From positions 124,001 through 188,000 of the forward strand of contig CADBCY010000001.1 of NCBI GenBank assembly GCA_902793325.1: a stretch of 64,000 nucleotides of DNA. The letters run 5' to 3'. The position numbers were made by a program, and so were the translations under genes. This DNA comes from an uncultured Eubacteriales bacterium (GTDB taxonomy: Bacteria; Bacillota; Clostridia; Christensenellales; Aristaeellaceae). The notes beneath the pieces are model-generated. The model ran no database searches, was not told where the DNA came from, and worked only from the letters and a program-made list of their open reading frames with translations. Shown here piece by piece: positions 17,431 through 25,934 of the stretch. Each line of letters starts with the position of its first letter. Positions within the stretch are counted from its first letter, which is position 1.

Positions 17431-18312
17431 TCATTTCTCCCCGTATATGAATTCCTTGAGCAATGCCTTATTCTTTTCAAAGTCCGGCTTGATGCACCAT
17501 ACCTTGCCGAACATGCCGTCCCTGTATGTGCCGTCGACCGGGATCCGGAGCTGCTCGATCGCCTCCATGTCGAGGCCCATTCCGAACGTCGCCAGCTGCA
17601 TCATCTGCGCCATCGACAGGTTCGTCTTTACATACTTCTGCATCCCGCTGATCATTGCCATCAGGGAAAGCGGGTTCTCCTGCTGGAGCCGCCTGGCGAG
17701 CGTAATCAGCACGGTGCGCTGGCGCTCCGTGCGCCGGTAGTCGGAGTCGATCTGCCGGATCCGCGCAAAGGCGACGGCCTGGTTGCCGTTCAGGAGCACC
17801 TGCTCGCCCGACTTCTCCAGCGGCTCCATGCCGGACTGCGTGGACAGGTCGAACAGGCCCTTGTTCAGCGCCTTGCGCTCCTTTTCCGTCACGTCCAGGC
17901 GGATGCCGCCCAGCGAATCGATGATGTCCGCCATGCAGTTGAGATTCACCATGACGTAGTGCTCGAGCCCCAGATCGAAATACTCGTTCAGCGTCTTCAT
18001 CGTCAGCTCCGGGCCGCCGTACACGCACGCCGCGTTCAGCTTTCCTGAGCCCTTGCCCGGGATCTTCACCCAGGTGTCCCGCATGAACGATGTGAGCTTC
18101 GCCTCGTGGGTCGTTTCGTTGATCGACAGGACGATCATGCTGTCGGACCGGCCGTATTCGTCCGTATCGCGCACATCGGTACCCAGGAGCAGCACATTGA
18201 ACCAGGCGGCGGCGTCCTCCGCGGAGGCGGATTCCGCATCCTCCGCGCAGGCGGTCATGCTCAGGAACAATACCAAGCAGAGCAGCAATGAAAACCAACG
18301 TTTGAGAAGCAT
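17431..18312 (-). CDS. LytR-CpsA-Psr family lipoprotein
   Basis: LCP enzymes move polyprenyl-phosphate-linked glycopolymers (teichoic acid, capsule) onto peptidoglycan outside the membrane. The 293-residue protein starts with an export segment ending in a near-lipobox, SMTAC, so it is probably lipid-anchored, which is less common than the usual transmembrane anchor. The LCP core follows: LLLGTDVRD, then GRSDSMIVLS (metal-binding aspartates), TSFMRDTWVKI with the conserved arginine, GG.ELTMKTLN, and the late R..DSDYRRTERQR motif. The ATG at 18312 has CGGAGG nine bases upstream. It is a single-gene unit with its own promoter and terminator, which may serve the polysaccharide genes at the left of the window. 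Confidence 0.9.
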   Translation of the reverse strand: MLLKRWFSLLLCLVLFLSMTACAEDAESASAEDAAAWFNVLLLGTDVRDTDEYGRSDSMIVLSINETTHEAKLTSFMRDTWVKIPGKGSGKLNAACVYGGPELTMKTLNEYFDLGLEHYVMVNLNCMADIIDSLGGIRLDVTEKERKALNKGLFDLSTQSGMEPLEKSGEQVLLNGNQAVAFARIRQIDSDYRRTERQRTVLITLARRLQQENPLSLMAMISGMQKYVKTNLSMAQMMQLATFGMGLDMEAIEQLRIPVDGTYRDGMFGKVWCIKPDFEKNKALLKEFIYGEK

Positions 18313-18346
18313 AGCCTGACCTCCGGAAGTCGTTTCGTGGGTTATC

Positions 18347-18352
18347 ATTATA
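18347..18352 (-). promoter_or_regulatory. Extended -10 promoter of the LCP gene
   Basis: TGC directly before TATAAT on the minus strand, an extended -10, with no good -35. It lies 35 bases upstream of the start codon. Confidence 0.5.
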
Positions 18353-18552
18353 GCACATTACAACCGAAAATGGAAGCCCTTCGGCGCCTGCCGGATACTG
18401 GAAGGGCGCGCCGGAAGCGCCCGGCGAAGGGCTTGCCGCCCCGCATCCGCCGGGGTGAGCGCGGGAAGGGAGGATTCACGCAAAAATGCTTGCCTCTTCC
18501 CCGCGGGAATGCTACAATGATACCGGCATATCACGTTGAAAGGACGATCATC

Positions 18553-19821
18553 ATGGCAAAGACCCGCGAAGAACTGCTCTCCCTGCTGAACGCAGACGAC
18601 GGTCTGGCAAACCTGAAGGCCCTGATGGAGAGCGAGCCCGCGCCCGTCGTCGGGCGGGACTGCAACAACCACATCCACACCACCTATTCCTTCTCTCCCT
18701 ACAGCCCCACGGCGGCGGTGTGGTTCGCCCGGGCGGCGGGGCTGTGCACCTGCGGCCTGATGGACCACGATTCCATCGCCGGCGCGGAGGAGTTCCTGGC
18801 GGCGGCCCGGGCGGCGCACATGGGCGCGACCATCGGCCTGGAGTGCCGCGCCAGCTTCAGGGACACGCCCTTCGCGAAGAAGAAGCTGAACAACCCGGAC
18901 CAGACCGGCGTGGCCTACATGGCGCTGCACGGCGTGCCCCACGGCCAGGCCGCCGGGCTGAACGCCTGGTTCGCGCCCTACCGCGAGAAGCGCAATGACC
19001 GCAACCGCCGCATGGTGGCGGGCATCAACGGCATGATGGCCCCCTACGGCATCGCCATCGACTTTGAAAAGGACGTGCTGCCCCTCTCCAACTACGCCCG
19101 GGGCGGCTCCGTCACCGAGCGCCACCTCTCCAGCGCGCTGGCCTACCGGATGATCGACGTCGTGGGCAAGGGGCAGAAGCTGGTGGACTTCATCAAGGGC
19201 GAGCTCAAGCTGCCGATCTCCGGCAAGATCGAGGGCTACCTGCTGGACGAGGCCAACCCCCACATGATGTACGACCTGCTGGGCTGGATCAAGAGCCAGC
19301 TCATCGCGCGGTTCTACATCGACGCCGACGAGGAGCTGCCGGACGTGAAGGAAGTGCTGGCCCTCGCGGAGCGCGTCGGGGCCATCCCCGCCTACGCCTA
19401 CCTGGGCGACGTGGGCGACAGCGTCACCGGCGACAAGCGCGCCCAGAAGTTCGAGGACGACTTCCTGGACGACCTTGTGCCGTACCTCAAACAGCTCGGC
19501 TACCGGGCCATCACCTACATGCCCAGCCGCAACACCCGGGCGCAGCTTCGGCGGGTGCGCGCGCTGTGCGAGCGCTACGGGCTGTTCCAGATCAGCGGCG
19601 AGGACATCAACCAGCCGCGCCAGAGCTTCGTGTGCGAGGCCCAGCGCGACCCGGAGTTCGCCAACCTGTACGAGGCCACCTGGGCGCTGATCGCCCACGA
19701 GTGGCGCGCCACCGCCAACCCCGACGACGGCCTGTTCACCGCCGCGAGCATCGCCCGGTGGCCCGACCTCAACGAGCGCGTGAAGGCGTTCGCGGCGTTC
19801 GGGGAGGAGATGGCGCGGTGA
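18553..19821 (+). CDS. PHP-domain metal-dependent hydrolase
   Basis: A 422-residue protein of the polymerase-and-histidinol-phosphatase (PHP) superfamily, which holds di- or trinuclear metal centres and cleaves phosphoesters. Visible metal ligands are H40-I-H42 followed by the T-x-S-x-x-S pattern, and MDHDS near residue 74; an E-C residue pair near 97 (GLECRA) would be the next conserved acid. Later conserved patches (AYAYLGDV, ISGEDINQP) fit the C-terminal metal ligands. This long version is common in gut Clostridia and its substrate is unknown. The ATG at 18553 has AAAGGA upstream. It is followed 74 bases on by the flavoprotein gene. It is not histidinol phosphatase on length or context. 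Confidence 0.78.
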   Translation: MAKTREELLSLLNADDGLANLKALMESEPAPVVGRDCNNHIHTTYSFSPYSPTAAVWFARAAGLCTCGLMDHDSIAGAEEFLAAARAAHMGATIGLECRASFRDTPFAKKKLNNPDQTGVAYMALHGVPHGQAAGLNAWFAPYREKRNDRNRRMVAGINGMMAPYGIAIDFEKDVLPLSNYARGGSVTERHLSSALAYRMIDVVGKGQKLVDFIKGELKLPISGKIEGYLLDEANPHMMYDLLGWIKSQLIARFYIDADEELPDVKEVLALAERVGAIPAYAYLGDVGDSVTGDKRAQKFEDDFLDDLVPYLKQLGYRAITYMPSRNTRAQLRRVRALCERYGLFQISGEDINQPRQSFVCEAQRDPEFANLYEATWALIAHEWRATANPDDGLFTAASIARWPDLNERVKAFAAFGEEMAR

Positions 19822-19895
19822 GCCCCGCGCGGCGCTCTCCGAACCGCCCGTTCCGCTGATCCGCCGCCGCGCGGCAGACCGGAACCGATAGAACC

Positions 19896-21137
19896 ATGAC
19901 CGATATCTACGATACCCTCATCATCGGCGGCGGGGCCGCGGGACTGATGGCGGGCTGCGCGCTGAGCCGCGCGGGCCGCCATGTCGTCGTCCTGGAAAAG
20001 CAGGACCGGGTGGGCCGCAAGCTGCTGAGCACCGGCAACGGGCGCTGCAACCTGTCGAACCTGAACGCCGCTCCCGCCCGCTACCACGGCTCCCGGCAGG
20101 CGGTGCGCATGGCGCTGCGCGCCTGGCCGCCGAAGAAGGTGCTGGAGATCTTCGAGGGGCTGGGCATTCCCTGCTCGGCCGATGACGAGGGCCGGGTCTA
20201 CCCGCTGTCCCGCCAGGCCGCCTCGGTGCTGGACGCCCTGCGGCTGGGCTGCGACGAGAACGGCGCGGAGACGCTGACCGGCTTCGCGGTGACCGGCCTG
20301 TCCCGCGACGGGCGCGCGTTCACCGCCGTCGCCGCGGACGGCCGGCGCGTCCGGGGGCGGACGGCGCTGGTGTGCGCCGGGGGCCTGGCCGCGCCCAAGC
20401 TGGGGGCGTGCGGGGACGGCCATCGCCTGCTGGAGGCGCTGGGACACGCCGTCACGCCCCGCTTTCCCGCCATCGCCGCGCTGAAGACCCCGCCGGAGGC
20501 CGTGCGCGGGCTGAAGGGCCTGCGGGCGGAGGTCTCGCTGGCGCTGCTGGTGGACGGGCAGGCCGTGCGGGAGGAGGCGGGCGAGCTGCTGCTGACCGAT
20601 TACGGCCTCTCCGGCATCGCCGCCATGCAGTTGGCCCGGTCGGCGAACGAAGCCCTGCGGGCGGGTCGGCGCTGCGCCGCGCGGATCGACTTCGCGCCGG
20701 GCCGGGACGCCCGCGCGCTGCTGGAGGCCCGGCGGGACAGCCTGCCCCGGCGCGCGATGGAGGACTTCCTGAACGGCATCGTGCCCCGGCGGCTGGGGCA
20801 GACGCTGGCCCGGGCCGCGGGCCTCGAGCTCTCGCTGCCCGCCGCGCGGCTCGACGCGGCCCGCCTGGGCGCGCTGGCGGCGGTGCTGTCCGGCTGGACG
20901 CTGCCCATCACCGGCACGCAGGGCTTCGACCAGGCCCAGGTCACCGCGGGCGGGGCGTCGCTGAAGGACTTCGACCTGCGGACCCTGGAATCGCTGCGCG
21001 TCCCCGGGCTGTACGCCGCCGGGGAGGTGCTGGACGTGGACGGCGACTGCGGCGGCTACAACCTTCACTGGGCCTGGGCTTCCGCGCTCACGGCGGCGGC
21101 GGGCATCGATTCCGGCCTGTCGGAGGGCCGGGCCTAG
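19896..21137 (+). CDS. BaiN/HI0933-family FAD-dependent oxidoreductase
   Basis: A 413-residue flavoprotein of the HI0933/BaiN family. The N-terminus has the dinucleotide fingerprint IGGGAAG (about residues 10-16), an acidic end of strand two (VLEK), and the family hallmark GRKLLSTGNGRCN (about 47-59). The C-terminus has the second FAD contact: LYAAGEVLDVDGDCGGYN. BaiN of bile-acid-converting Clostridia is proposed to reduce a steroid intermediate, but most family members sit far from bile genes and have no proven substrate, so no bile role is claimed here. The ribosome binding site is weak. A start in the same frame further upstream is not seen. The HAD-thiamine kinase fusion follows on the same strand. 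Confidence 0.85.
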   Translation: MTDIYDTLIIGGGAAGLMAGCALSRAGRHVVVLEKQDRVGRKLLSTGNGRCNLSNLNAAPARYHGSRQAVRMALRAWPPKKVLEIFEGLGIPCSADDEGRVYPLSRQAASVLDALRLGCDENGAETLTGFAVTGLSRDGRAFTAVAADGRRVRGRTALVCAGGLAAPKLGACGDGHRLLEALGHAVTPRFPAIAALKTPPEAVRGLKGLRAEVSLALLVDGQAVREEAGELLLTDYGLSGIAAMQLARSANEALRAGRRCAARIDFAPGRDARALLEARRDSLPRRAMEDFLNGIVPRRLGQTLARAAGLELSLPAARLDAARLGALAAVLSGWTLPITGTQGFDQAQVTAGGASLKDFDLRTLESLRVPGLYAAGEVLDVDGDCGGYNLHWAWASALTAAAGIDSGLSEGRA

Positions 21138-21213
21138 AGCCTGTTCCTTCAATCCACGAAGCGTGTTTTCGGCCTCCGGAAGCGCGCGATCATTGTACCA
21201 CAGGGAGTATTCC

Positions 21214-22506
21214 ATGCACGACAACGCAATCCCCTTCCGCGCGGCGCTGTTCGACCTCGACGGCACGCTGCTGGACAGCATGGGCGTTTGGAAGCGGGTG
21301 GACGAGATCTTCTTCGCCGCGCACGGCATCGCCGACCACGCAGGCTTCGGCGACGCCATCCAGGGCCGCAGCTTCAGCGAGAGCGCGGCCTACGCCGTCG
21401 AGCGCTTCGGGCTGTCCGAATCGGTGGAGGAGGTCATGGCCGAGTGGATGGCCCTGGGCGCGGACGCCTACGCCCACGGCGTGCCGCTGAAGCCCGGGGC
21501 GCTCGCGTACCTGCGCATGCTGAAGCGGGCCGGCGTGAAGCTGGCGGTGGCCACCTCCAACCGGCCCGAGCTGTTCCGCCCCGCCCTGGAGGCCGGGGGC
21601 GCGCTGGAGCTGTTCGACGCCGTGTGCACCACCGCGCAGGTCGGCGACCGCGGCAAGCGCAGCGGCGAGGTGTACGCGCTGGCGGCGCGGACGCTGGGCG
21701 TGCCCGCGGCGGATTGCGCGGTGTTCGAGGACGTGCTCGACGGCATCCTCGGCGCGAAGGCGCTGGGCATGCGGGCCTATGCCGTGCTGGACGACGCCGC
21801 GCTGCGGGACCGGGACGCCCTGCGCGCCGCCGCGGATGGCTGCATCGACGCCTTCGGCGATATGCGCCGCTACCATCCGTTTCCCGACAACGCCCGCCGC
21901 TGCGTCGTGTTCACCGCGCGGTGCGAGGGCGACCCGCGCGACGCCTACGTTCCCCGCCCCGACGACTTCGTGCTGTGCGCCGACGCGGGCTGGAAGGTCG
22001 CGGCGCGGATGGGCGTGCGGCCCGACCGGGTGCTCGGGGACTTCGATTCCGGCCCCGCCCCCGAGGGCGCGCCGGTGGAGCGCTTTCCCGCCGAGAAGGA
22101 CGACACCGACACGATGCTGTGCCTGAAGAAGGGCCTCTCGATGGGCTTCGACGCATTCACGCTGGTGGGCGGCTTCGGCGGACGGCCGGATCACGCACTG
22201 GCGAACCTGCAAAGCCTGCTGTACGCCCGCCGTCGCGGCGCGCGGGCGGAGCTCGCCGACGGCCTGCGCTGGGCGACGGTGATCGAGGGCGAGGCGCTGC
22301 GCGTGCCGCGGCGGCCCGGGTACCTGTCGGTGTTCGCGCTGGACGGCGTCTGCGAGGGCGTCTGCCTGCGGGGCACGAAGTACGCCGGCGAAGAGCTCAC
22401 CCTGACGAACGCCTTTCCGCTGGGCGTCAGCAACGCCTTCGCCGCGGACGAAGCGGAGATCGCCGTCCGTCGCGGCGCGCTGCTGGTCATGACCTGCCGG
22501 GAATAG
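21214..22506 (+). CDS. HAD phosphatase fused to thiamine pyrophosphokinase
   Basis: A 430-residue bifunctional protein. Residues 1-215 are a HAD hydrolase of the beta-phosphoglucomutase-like type: DLDGT (D14, D16), the ATSN motif two, and FEDVLDG motif four. Residues about 225-430 are a complete thiamine pyrophosphokinase: DAGWKVA, GDFDS near 273, EKDDTD near 294 and GGFGGRPDH near 320, which bind ATP/Mg and thiamine. Thiamine pyrophosphokinase turns thiamine into thiamine diphosphate. A phosphatase joined to it could first free thiamine from thiamine monophosphate, as the HAD enzyme TH2 does in plants; this is inference. The ATG at 21214 is preceded by AGGGAG. It ends in a cluster of strong terminator hairpins. 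No other thiamine genes are nearby. Confidence 0.88.
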   Translation: MHDNAIPFRAALFDLDGTLLDSMGVWKRVDEIFFAAHGIADHAGFGDAIQGRSFSESAAYAVERFGLSESVEEVMAEWMALGADAYAHGVPLKPGALAYLRMLKRAGVKLAVATSNRPELFRPALEAGGALELFDAVCTTAQVGDRGKRSGEVYALAARTLGVPAADCAVFEDVLDGILGAKALGMRAYAVLDDAALRDRDALRAAADGCIDAFGDMRRYHPFPDNARRCVVFTARCEGDPRDAYVPRPDDFVLCADAGWKVAARMGVRPDRVLGDFDSGPAPEGAPVERFPAEKDDTDTMLCLKKGLSMGFDAFTLVGGFGGRPDHALANLQSLLYARRRGARAELADGLRWATVIEGEALRVPRRPGYLSVFALDGVCEGVCLRGTKYAGEELTLTNAFPLGVSNAFAADEAEIAVRRGALLVMTCRE

Positions 22507-22528
22507 CGCCCCGGCGCGATAAAACCCC

Positions 22529-22634
22529 CGGCCAACCTGTGCGGTTGCCGACCTCTCTTGCCACTCTGCAACATGCTGACTTCGTCAACATGCAGAAAAC
22601 CCCGGCCAACTTGCGTGGTTGACCGGGGGTTTTT
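22529..22634. terminator. Three-hairpin bidirectional terminator between convergent genes
   Basis: Hairpin one (22529-22550, CGG.CAACC with GGTTG.CCG), hairpin two (22565-22596, TCTGC...GCAGA with an inner stem) and hairpin three (22600-22628, CCCCGG.CAAC with GTTG.CCGGGG, then TTTTT). Hairpins one and three are near copies of each other. The set separates the rightward HAD-thiamine kinase gene from the leftward ilvE and has T runs on both strands. Confidence 0.8.
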
Positions 22635-22673
22635 CGGTATCAGCGGGCGTCGCCGCTTCGCAGCCTTCCGGGA

Positions 22674-23747
22674 TCAGGCGTCCGCGCGCTGGCGCCAGCC
22701 GAACTCGTCGGGCAGCCTGCCGGTCTGGATGCCGGTGATGGTGTCGTACAGCTTCTGGGTCACGGGGCCGATGTTGCCGTCGCCGATGGTCATGACCTCG
22801 TCCATGTAGCGCAGCTTGCCCACGGGGCTGATGACCGCCGCGGTGCCGGTGCCGAAGACCTCCTCGAGCTTGCCGTTCTTCTGGGCCTCGATCAGCTCGT
22901 CCACGGACACCCTGCGCTCCTCGACCTCCATGCCCCAGTGGCGGCACAGGAACAGCACGCTGTTGCGGGTGATGCCGGGCAGGATGGAGCCGTTGAGCAT
23001 CGGGGTGACGATCTTGCCGTCGATTTTGAACATGATGTTCATTGCGCCGACTTCCTCGATGTACTTGCGCTCCACGCCGTCCAGCCACAGCACCTGGGAG
23101 TAGCCGCCGTCGTGGGCCTTCACCTGGGCGATCAGGGACGCGGCGTAGTTGCCGCCGGTCTTGGCAAAGCCGATGCCGCCGCGCACGGCGCGCACGTACT
23201 CGTCCTCGATCCAGATGCCTACGGGCGCCAGGCCGCTCTCGTAGTAGGCGCCGGAGGGGCTCAGGATGACGATGAACAGGTAGGTCTTGGAGGGTGCCAC
23301 GCCCAGGAACTCGTCGGTGGCGATCACGAAGGGGCGGATGTACAGGGACGTGCCGGGCTCGGTGGGGATCCAGTCCTTGTCCACGGCCACGACGGCCTTG
23401 ATGGCCTGCACGAAGTCCTCCTCGGGGATCTCGGGGATGCACAGGCGGTCGTTGGAGGCGTTGGCGCGCTTGGCGTTCATATCGGGGCGGAACAGGAAGG
23501 CTTCGCCGTTGTCGCCGCGATAGGCCTTCAGGCCCTCGAACATCTCCTGGCCGTAGTGGAACACCATGGCGGAGGGCGCGAGCGAGATATTCTGGTAGGG
23601 CACGATGCGGGCGTCATGCCAGCCCTGGCCCTCGGTGTAGTCCATTACAAACATGTGGTCGGTGAAGATGTGGCCGAAGCCCAGCTTCTGCCCCGGGGCG
23701 GGCTTCGCCTTGGGAGCCGTGGTGCGCTCGATGCGAATGTTCAGCAT
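22674..23747 (-). CDS. ilvE: Branched-chain amino acid aminotransferase
   Basis: Interconverts leucine, isoleucine and valine with their 2-oxo acids, using pyridoxal phosphate and glutamate/2-oxoglutarate. The 357-residue length and motifs fit the class II, eukaryote-like BCAT branch common in Bacillota: FHYGQEMFEGLKAYR, RPF near the substrate arm, the cofactor lysine in AKTGGNYAAS (near residue 185), QVLWLDG, and EVFGTGTAAVISPVG at the phosphate-binding end. I chose the ATG at 23747 because GGAGAGGATTACC precedes it; the frame is open 17 codons further without a site. It is a single-gene unit with a good promoter and no T-box seen in the short leader. Confidence 0.95.
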   Translation of the reverse strand: MLNIRIERTTAPKAKPAPGQKLGFGHIFTDHMFVMDYTEGQGWHDARIVPYQNISLAPSAMVFHYGQEMFEGLKAYRGDNGEAFLFRPDMNAKRANASNDRLCIPEIPEEDFVQAIKAVVAVDKDWIPTEPGTSLYIRPFVIATDEFLGVAPSKTYLFIVILSPSGAYYESGLAPVGIWIEDEYVRAVRGGIGFAKTGGNYAASLIAQVKAHDGGYSQVLWLDGVERKYIEEVGAMNIMFKIDGKIVTPMLNGSILPGITRNSVLFLCRHWGMEVEERRVSVDELIEAQKNGKLEEVFGTGTAAVISPVGKLRYMDEVMTIGDGNIGPVTQKLYDTITGIQTGRLPDEFGWRQRADA

Positions 23748-23804
23748 GGTAATCCTCTCCGTTCTGTTGGGTTTGTATCCATGAGAAATGGATTTCACCT
23801 CCCT

Positions 23805-23833
23805 ATGATACCGCGATAAACCGATAAAATCAA
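23805..23833 (-). promoter_or_regulatory. Promoter of ilvE
   Basis: On the minus strand, TTGATT, 17 bases, TATCAT, ending 57 bases before the start codon. The leader is too short for a T-box. Confidence 0.65.
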
Positions 23834-23891
23834 GGGAGGCGTGCGGGTTTTTGCAATTCTTAGCCTGCCGGACATCATTTTTAACAAATTC

Positions 23892-23923
23892 AAAGGGGAC
23901 CGCCCCGCGAGGCGGTCCCCTTT
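23892..23923. terminator. Bidirectional terminator at the end of the apbE operon
   Basis: A perfect 13-base stem, AAAGGGGACCGCC with its complement, around CCGCGA. The A and T ends make it work on both strands. It closes the leftward five-gene operon ending with apbE. Confidence 0.85.
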
Positions 23924-23933
23924 GCGCGCTCCT

Positions 23934-24941
23934 CTATTCGATCCAGTGGATTTCCCCCTCGGCGTAGCTCCCCTGGGGCGTGAACGCATCCTTCAGGCCC
24001 GGCGTGACCCAGAGCTCGCCGGCGTCGTCGATCAGTATGGCGTCGATGTCCACCAGCGTCGGCAACAGCGCCGCGGCGCGCTCCCGGCCCATCACGCAGA
24101 GCGCGGTGCTCAGCGCGTCGCACACCATGCCGCCCTCTCCCGCCACGGTGGCGGAGAGGATCCCGCTCGCGGCGGGCCGGGCGGTGGCGGGGTCGAAGAT
24201 GTGGCCGTACACCGTGCCGTCGGCGGCGGTGAAGCTGCGCGCGTAGCCGCCGGAGGTCACCACCGCGCGGTCGCGCACGTTCAGTATGCCCGCCAGCGCG
24301 GAGGGCGCCCTGGGGTCGCGGATGCCCACGCGCCAGGCGCTGCCGTCCTCCTTTTCACCGATGCACAGCGCGTTGCCGCCCAGGTCGATGATGCCGGAGC
24401 GCACGCCGCCGCGCTTCAGGAGCGCCGCCAGCCGGTCGGAGGCATAGCCCTTCGCCAGCGCGCTGAAGTCCACCATCACGCCCTCGGGCACGGTGGCCAC
24501 GTCGCCCTTCAGGGTGATCTTCTTCCAGTTCACGTTGCGCCGGAGCCGGAACAGCTCGGCCTCGGCGGGCACGCGGTAGCTGCCGGTGGTGAAGCCCCAG
24601 GCGCGCACCACGGGGTAGAGGGTCACGTCCAGCGCGCCCTCGGTCACCTCCGCCACCTCCAGCGCGGCCTGCAGCACGGCGAGGGTATCCGGGGACAGCT
24701 CCACGCTGCCGTAGGCGTTCAGGCGGCTGAGCTCGCTGTCGGGCCGGGTGACGGACATCAGCGCCTCCAGCCGGTTGACCTCGGCCTCGCAGGTGTCCAG
24801 CAGCTTCTTGCCCGCGGCCGGGGCGTTGATGCTCATGACCGTGTCCATGGCGAAGAACGTGCGCGCCCCCGCGGCCTGTGCGGGCAGCGGCAGCGCGAAC
24901 GCCAGCGCGATCAGCAGCGCGGCGAATTTGCGTAGCTTCAT
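23934..24941 (-). CDS. apbE: FAD:protein FMN transferase
   Basis: ApbE moves FMN from FAD onto a threonine of target proteins such as the Rnf or Nqr complex subunits and some flavin reductases, outside the cytoplasmic membrane. The 335-residue protein has a typical signal peptide (basic start, LLIALAFALPLPAQA, cleavage after AQA), the FAMDTVM start of the fold, SELSRLN, the flavin motif DFSALAKGYASDR, GNALCIG, and the C-terminal DALSTALCVMG with the metal/FAD-binding aspartate. There is no lipobox cysteine, so it is secreted or held by an uncleaved helix. GGAGGAG lies just before the ATG at 24941. It is the last gene of the operon behind hprK (14-base gap). No flavinylation target gene is visible nearby. 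Confidence 0.9.
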   Translation of the reverse strand: MKLRKFAALLIALAFALPLPAQAAGARTFFAMDTVMSINAPAAGKKLLDTCEAEVNRLEALMSVTRPDSELSRLNAYGSVELSPDTLAVLQAALEVAEVTEGALDVTLYPVVRAWGFTTGSYRVPAEAELFRLRRNVNWKKITLKGDVATVPEGVMVDFSALAKGYASDRLAALLKRGGVRSGIIDLGGNALCIGEKEDGSAWRVGIRDPRAPSALAGILNVRDRAVVTSGGYARSFTAADGTVYGHIFDPATARPAASGILSATVAGEGGMVCDALSTALCVMGRERAAALLPTLVDIDAILIDDAGELWVTPGLKDAFTPQGSYAEGEIHWIE

Positions 24942-24955
24942 GGGGTCTCCTCCGA

Positions 24956-25879
24956 TTATTCCTCCGCCAGCGAGTGCTGGAACCGCTCCATGTGGCGGCG
25001 GGTGAGCTCGTCGGCGGCGTTGTAGCCCATCTGCTTCAGGCGCAGGTTGCGGGCGGCCACCTCCAGCACCACGGCGATGTTGCGGCCCGGGTGAATGGGC
25101 AGCAGCAGGCTGGGCACCGGCACGCCCAGGATCTCCGTGACGGTGTCGGTCATGCCCAGGCGGTCGTACTCCTTGTTGGCCTTCCACAGCTCCAGGTGCA
25201 CCACCAGGTCGATGTGCTTGCTGGGCAGGATGGCGCCGGCGCCGTACATGGTGGACACGTCGATGATGCCGATGCCGCGGATCTCCATGAAGTGCCGCAC
25301 CAGCTCCGGCGACTCGCCGATCAGCCGGTCGTCCACGCGGCGGATGTCCACCACGTCGTCCGCCACGAGCTGGTGCCCGCGCTTCACCAGCTCCAGCGCG
25401 GCCTCGCTCTTGCCCACGCCGCTGTCGCCGGTGATCAGAAGGCCGGTGCCGAACACGTTCACCAGCACGCCGTGGCGGGTCTCCCGCGGCGCGAGGGCGT
25501 TCGACAGGTAGGCGATCAGCTCCAGCTCGAACTGGGTGGTCTCCATCTTGGTGGAGTAGATGGGGATGCGGTGGGCCGCGGCGTGCACCAGCATGTCGTC
25601 GTAGCAGGGATAGCCGCGGCAGATGATGATGCAGGGCAGCGGGTAGGTAAAGTACTTCCTCAGCCGTTCGCGGCGCACGTCCTCGTGAAGCTGGGACAGG
25701 TAGGTCATCTCCACCTTGCCCAGCAGTTGGGGGCGCTCGTAGGGAAAGAAGTCCCAGTAATCGGCAAACTGCATGCCGGGGCGGTTGGCGTTGTTCACCT
25801 CGATGGGCAGCGTCTTGCCCTCCGGCGCCAGCACGCGGGTCAGGTTCAGTGCCTTGACAAAATCCGGTTCGGAGATCAT
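24956..25879 (-). CDS. hprK: HPr kinase/phosphorylase
   Basis: Phosphorylates HPr on its regulatory serine with ATP or pyrophosphate, and removes that phosphate; this is the sensor step of carbon catabolite repression in Bacillota. The 307-residue protein has the usual N-terminal domain and a C-terminal kinase core: Walker A GDSGVGKS (about 150), DDVVDIRR, the signature MEIRGIGIIDVSTMYG (about 200) and the R..K-type C-terminal helix. The ATG at 25879 has AAAGGACGG upstream; the frame extends 15 codons further without a site. It is fourth in a five-gene leftward operon. Unlike Bacillus, the neighbour is not lgt. Confidence 0.95.
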   Translation of the reverse strand: MISEPDFVKALNLTRVLAPEGKTLPIEVNNANRPGMQFADYWDFFPYERPQLLGKVEMTYLSQLHEDVRRERLRKYFTYPLPCIIICRGYPCYDDMLVHAAAHRIPIYSTKMETTQFELELIAYLSNALAPRETRHGVLVNVFGTGLLITGDSGVGKSEAALELVKRGHQLVADDVVDIRRVDDRLIGESPELVRHFMEIRGIGIIDVSTMYGAGAILPSKHIDLVVHLELWKANKEYDRLGMTDTVTEILGVPVPSLLLPIHPGRNIAVVLEVAARNLRLKQMGYNAADELTRRHMERFQHSLAEE

Positions 25880-25934
25880 GGTCGTCCGTCCTTTCGTGGG
25901 GAGAGATGTTCCGGCCTGCCGCACAGGCCGGCGG

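Noticed and set aside
18374..18434. Inverted repeat (AAGCCCTTCG with its complement) before the PHP gene
   Set aside because: Ten-base arms with a 41-base loop rich in similar GC words; no T run. It may be chance in GC-rich sequence, so it is not listed as a regulatory element.
19896..21137. Bile-acid conversion role for the BaiN-like flavoprotein
   Set aside because: No other bai gene is in the window, and most HI0933-family members sit outside bile pathways.
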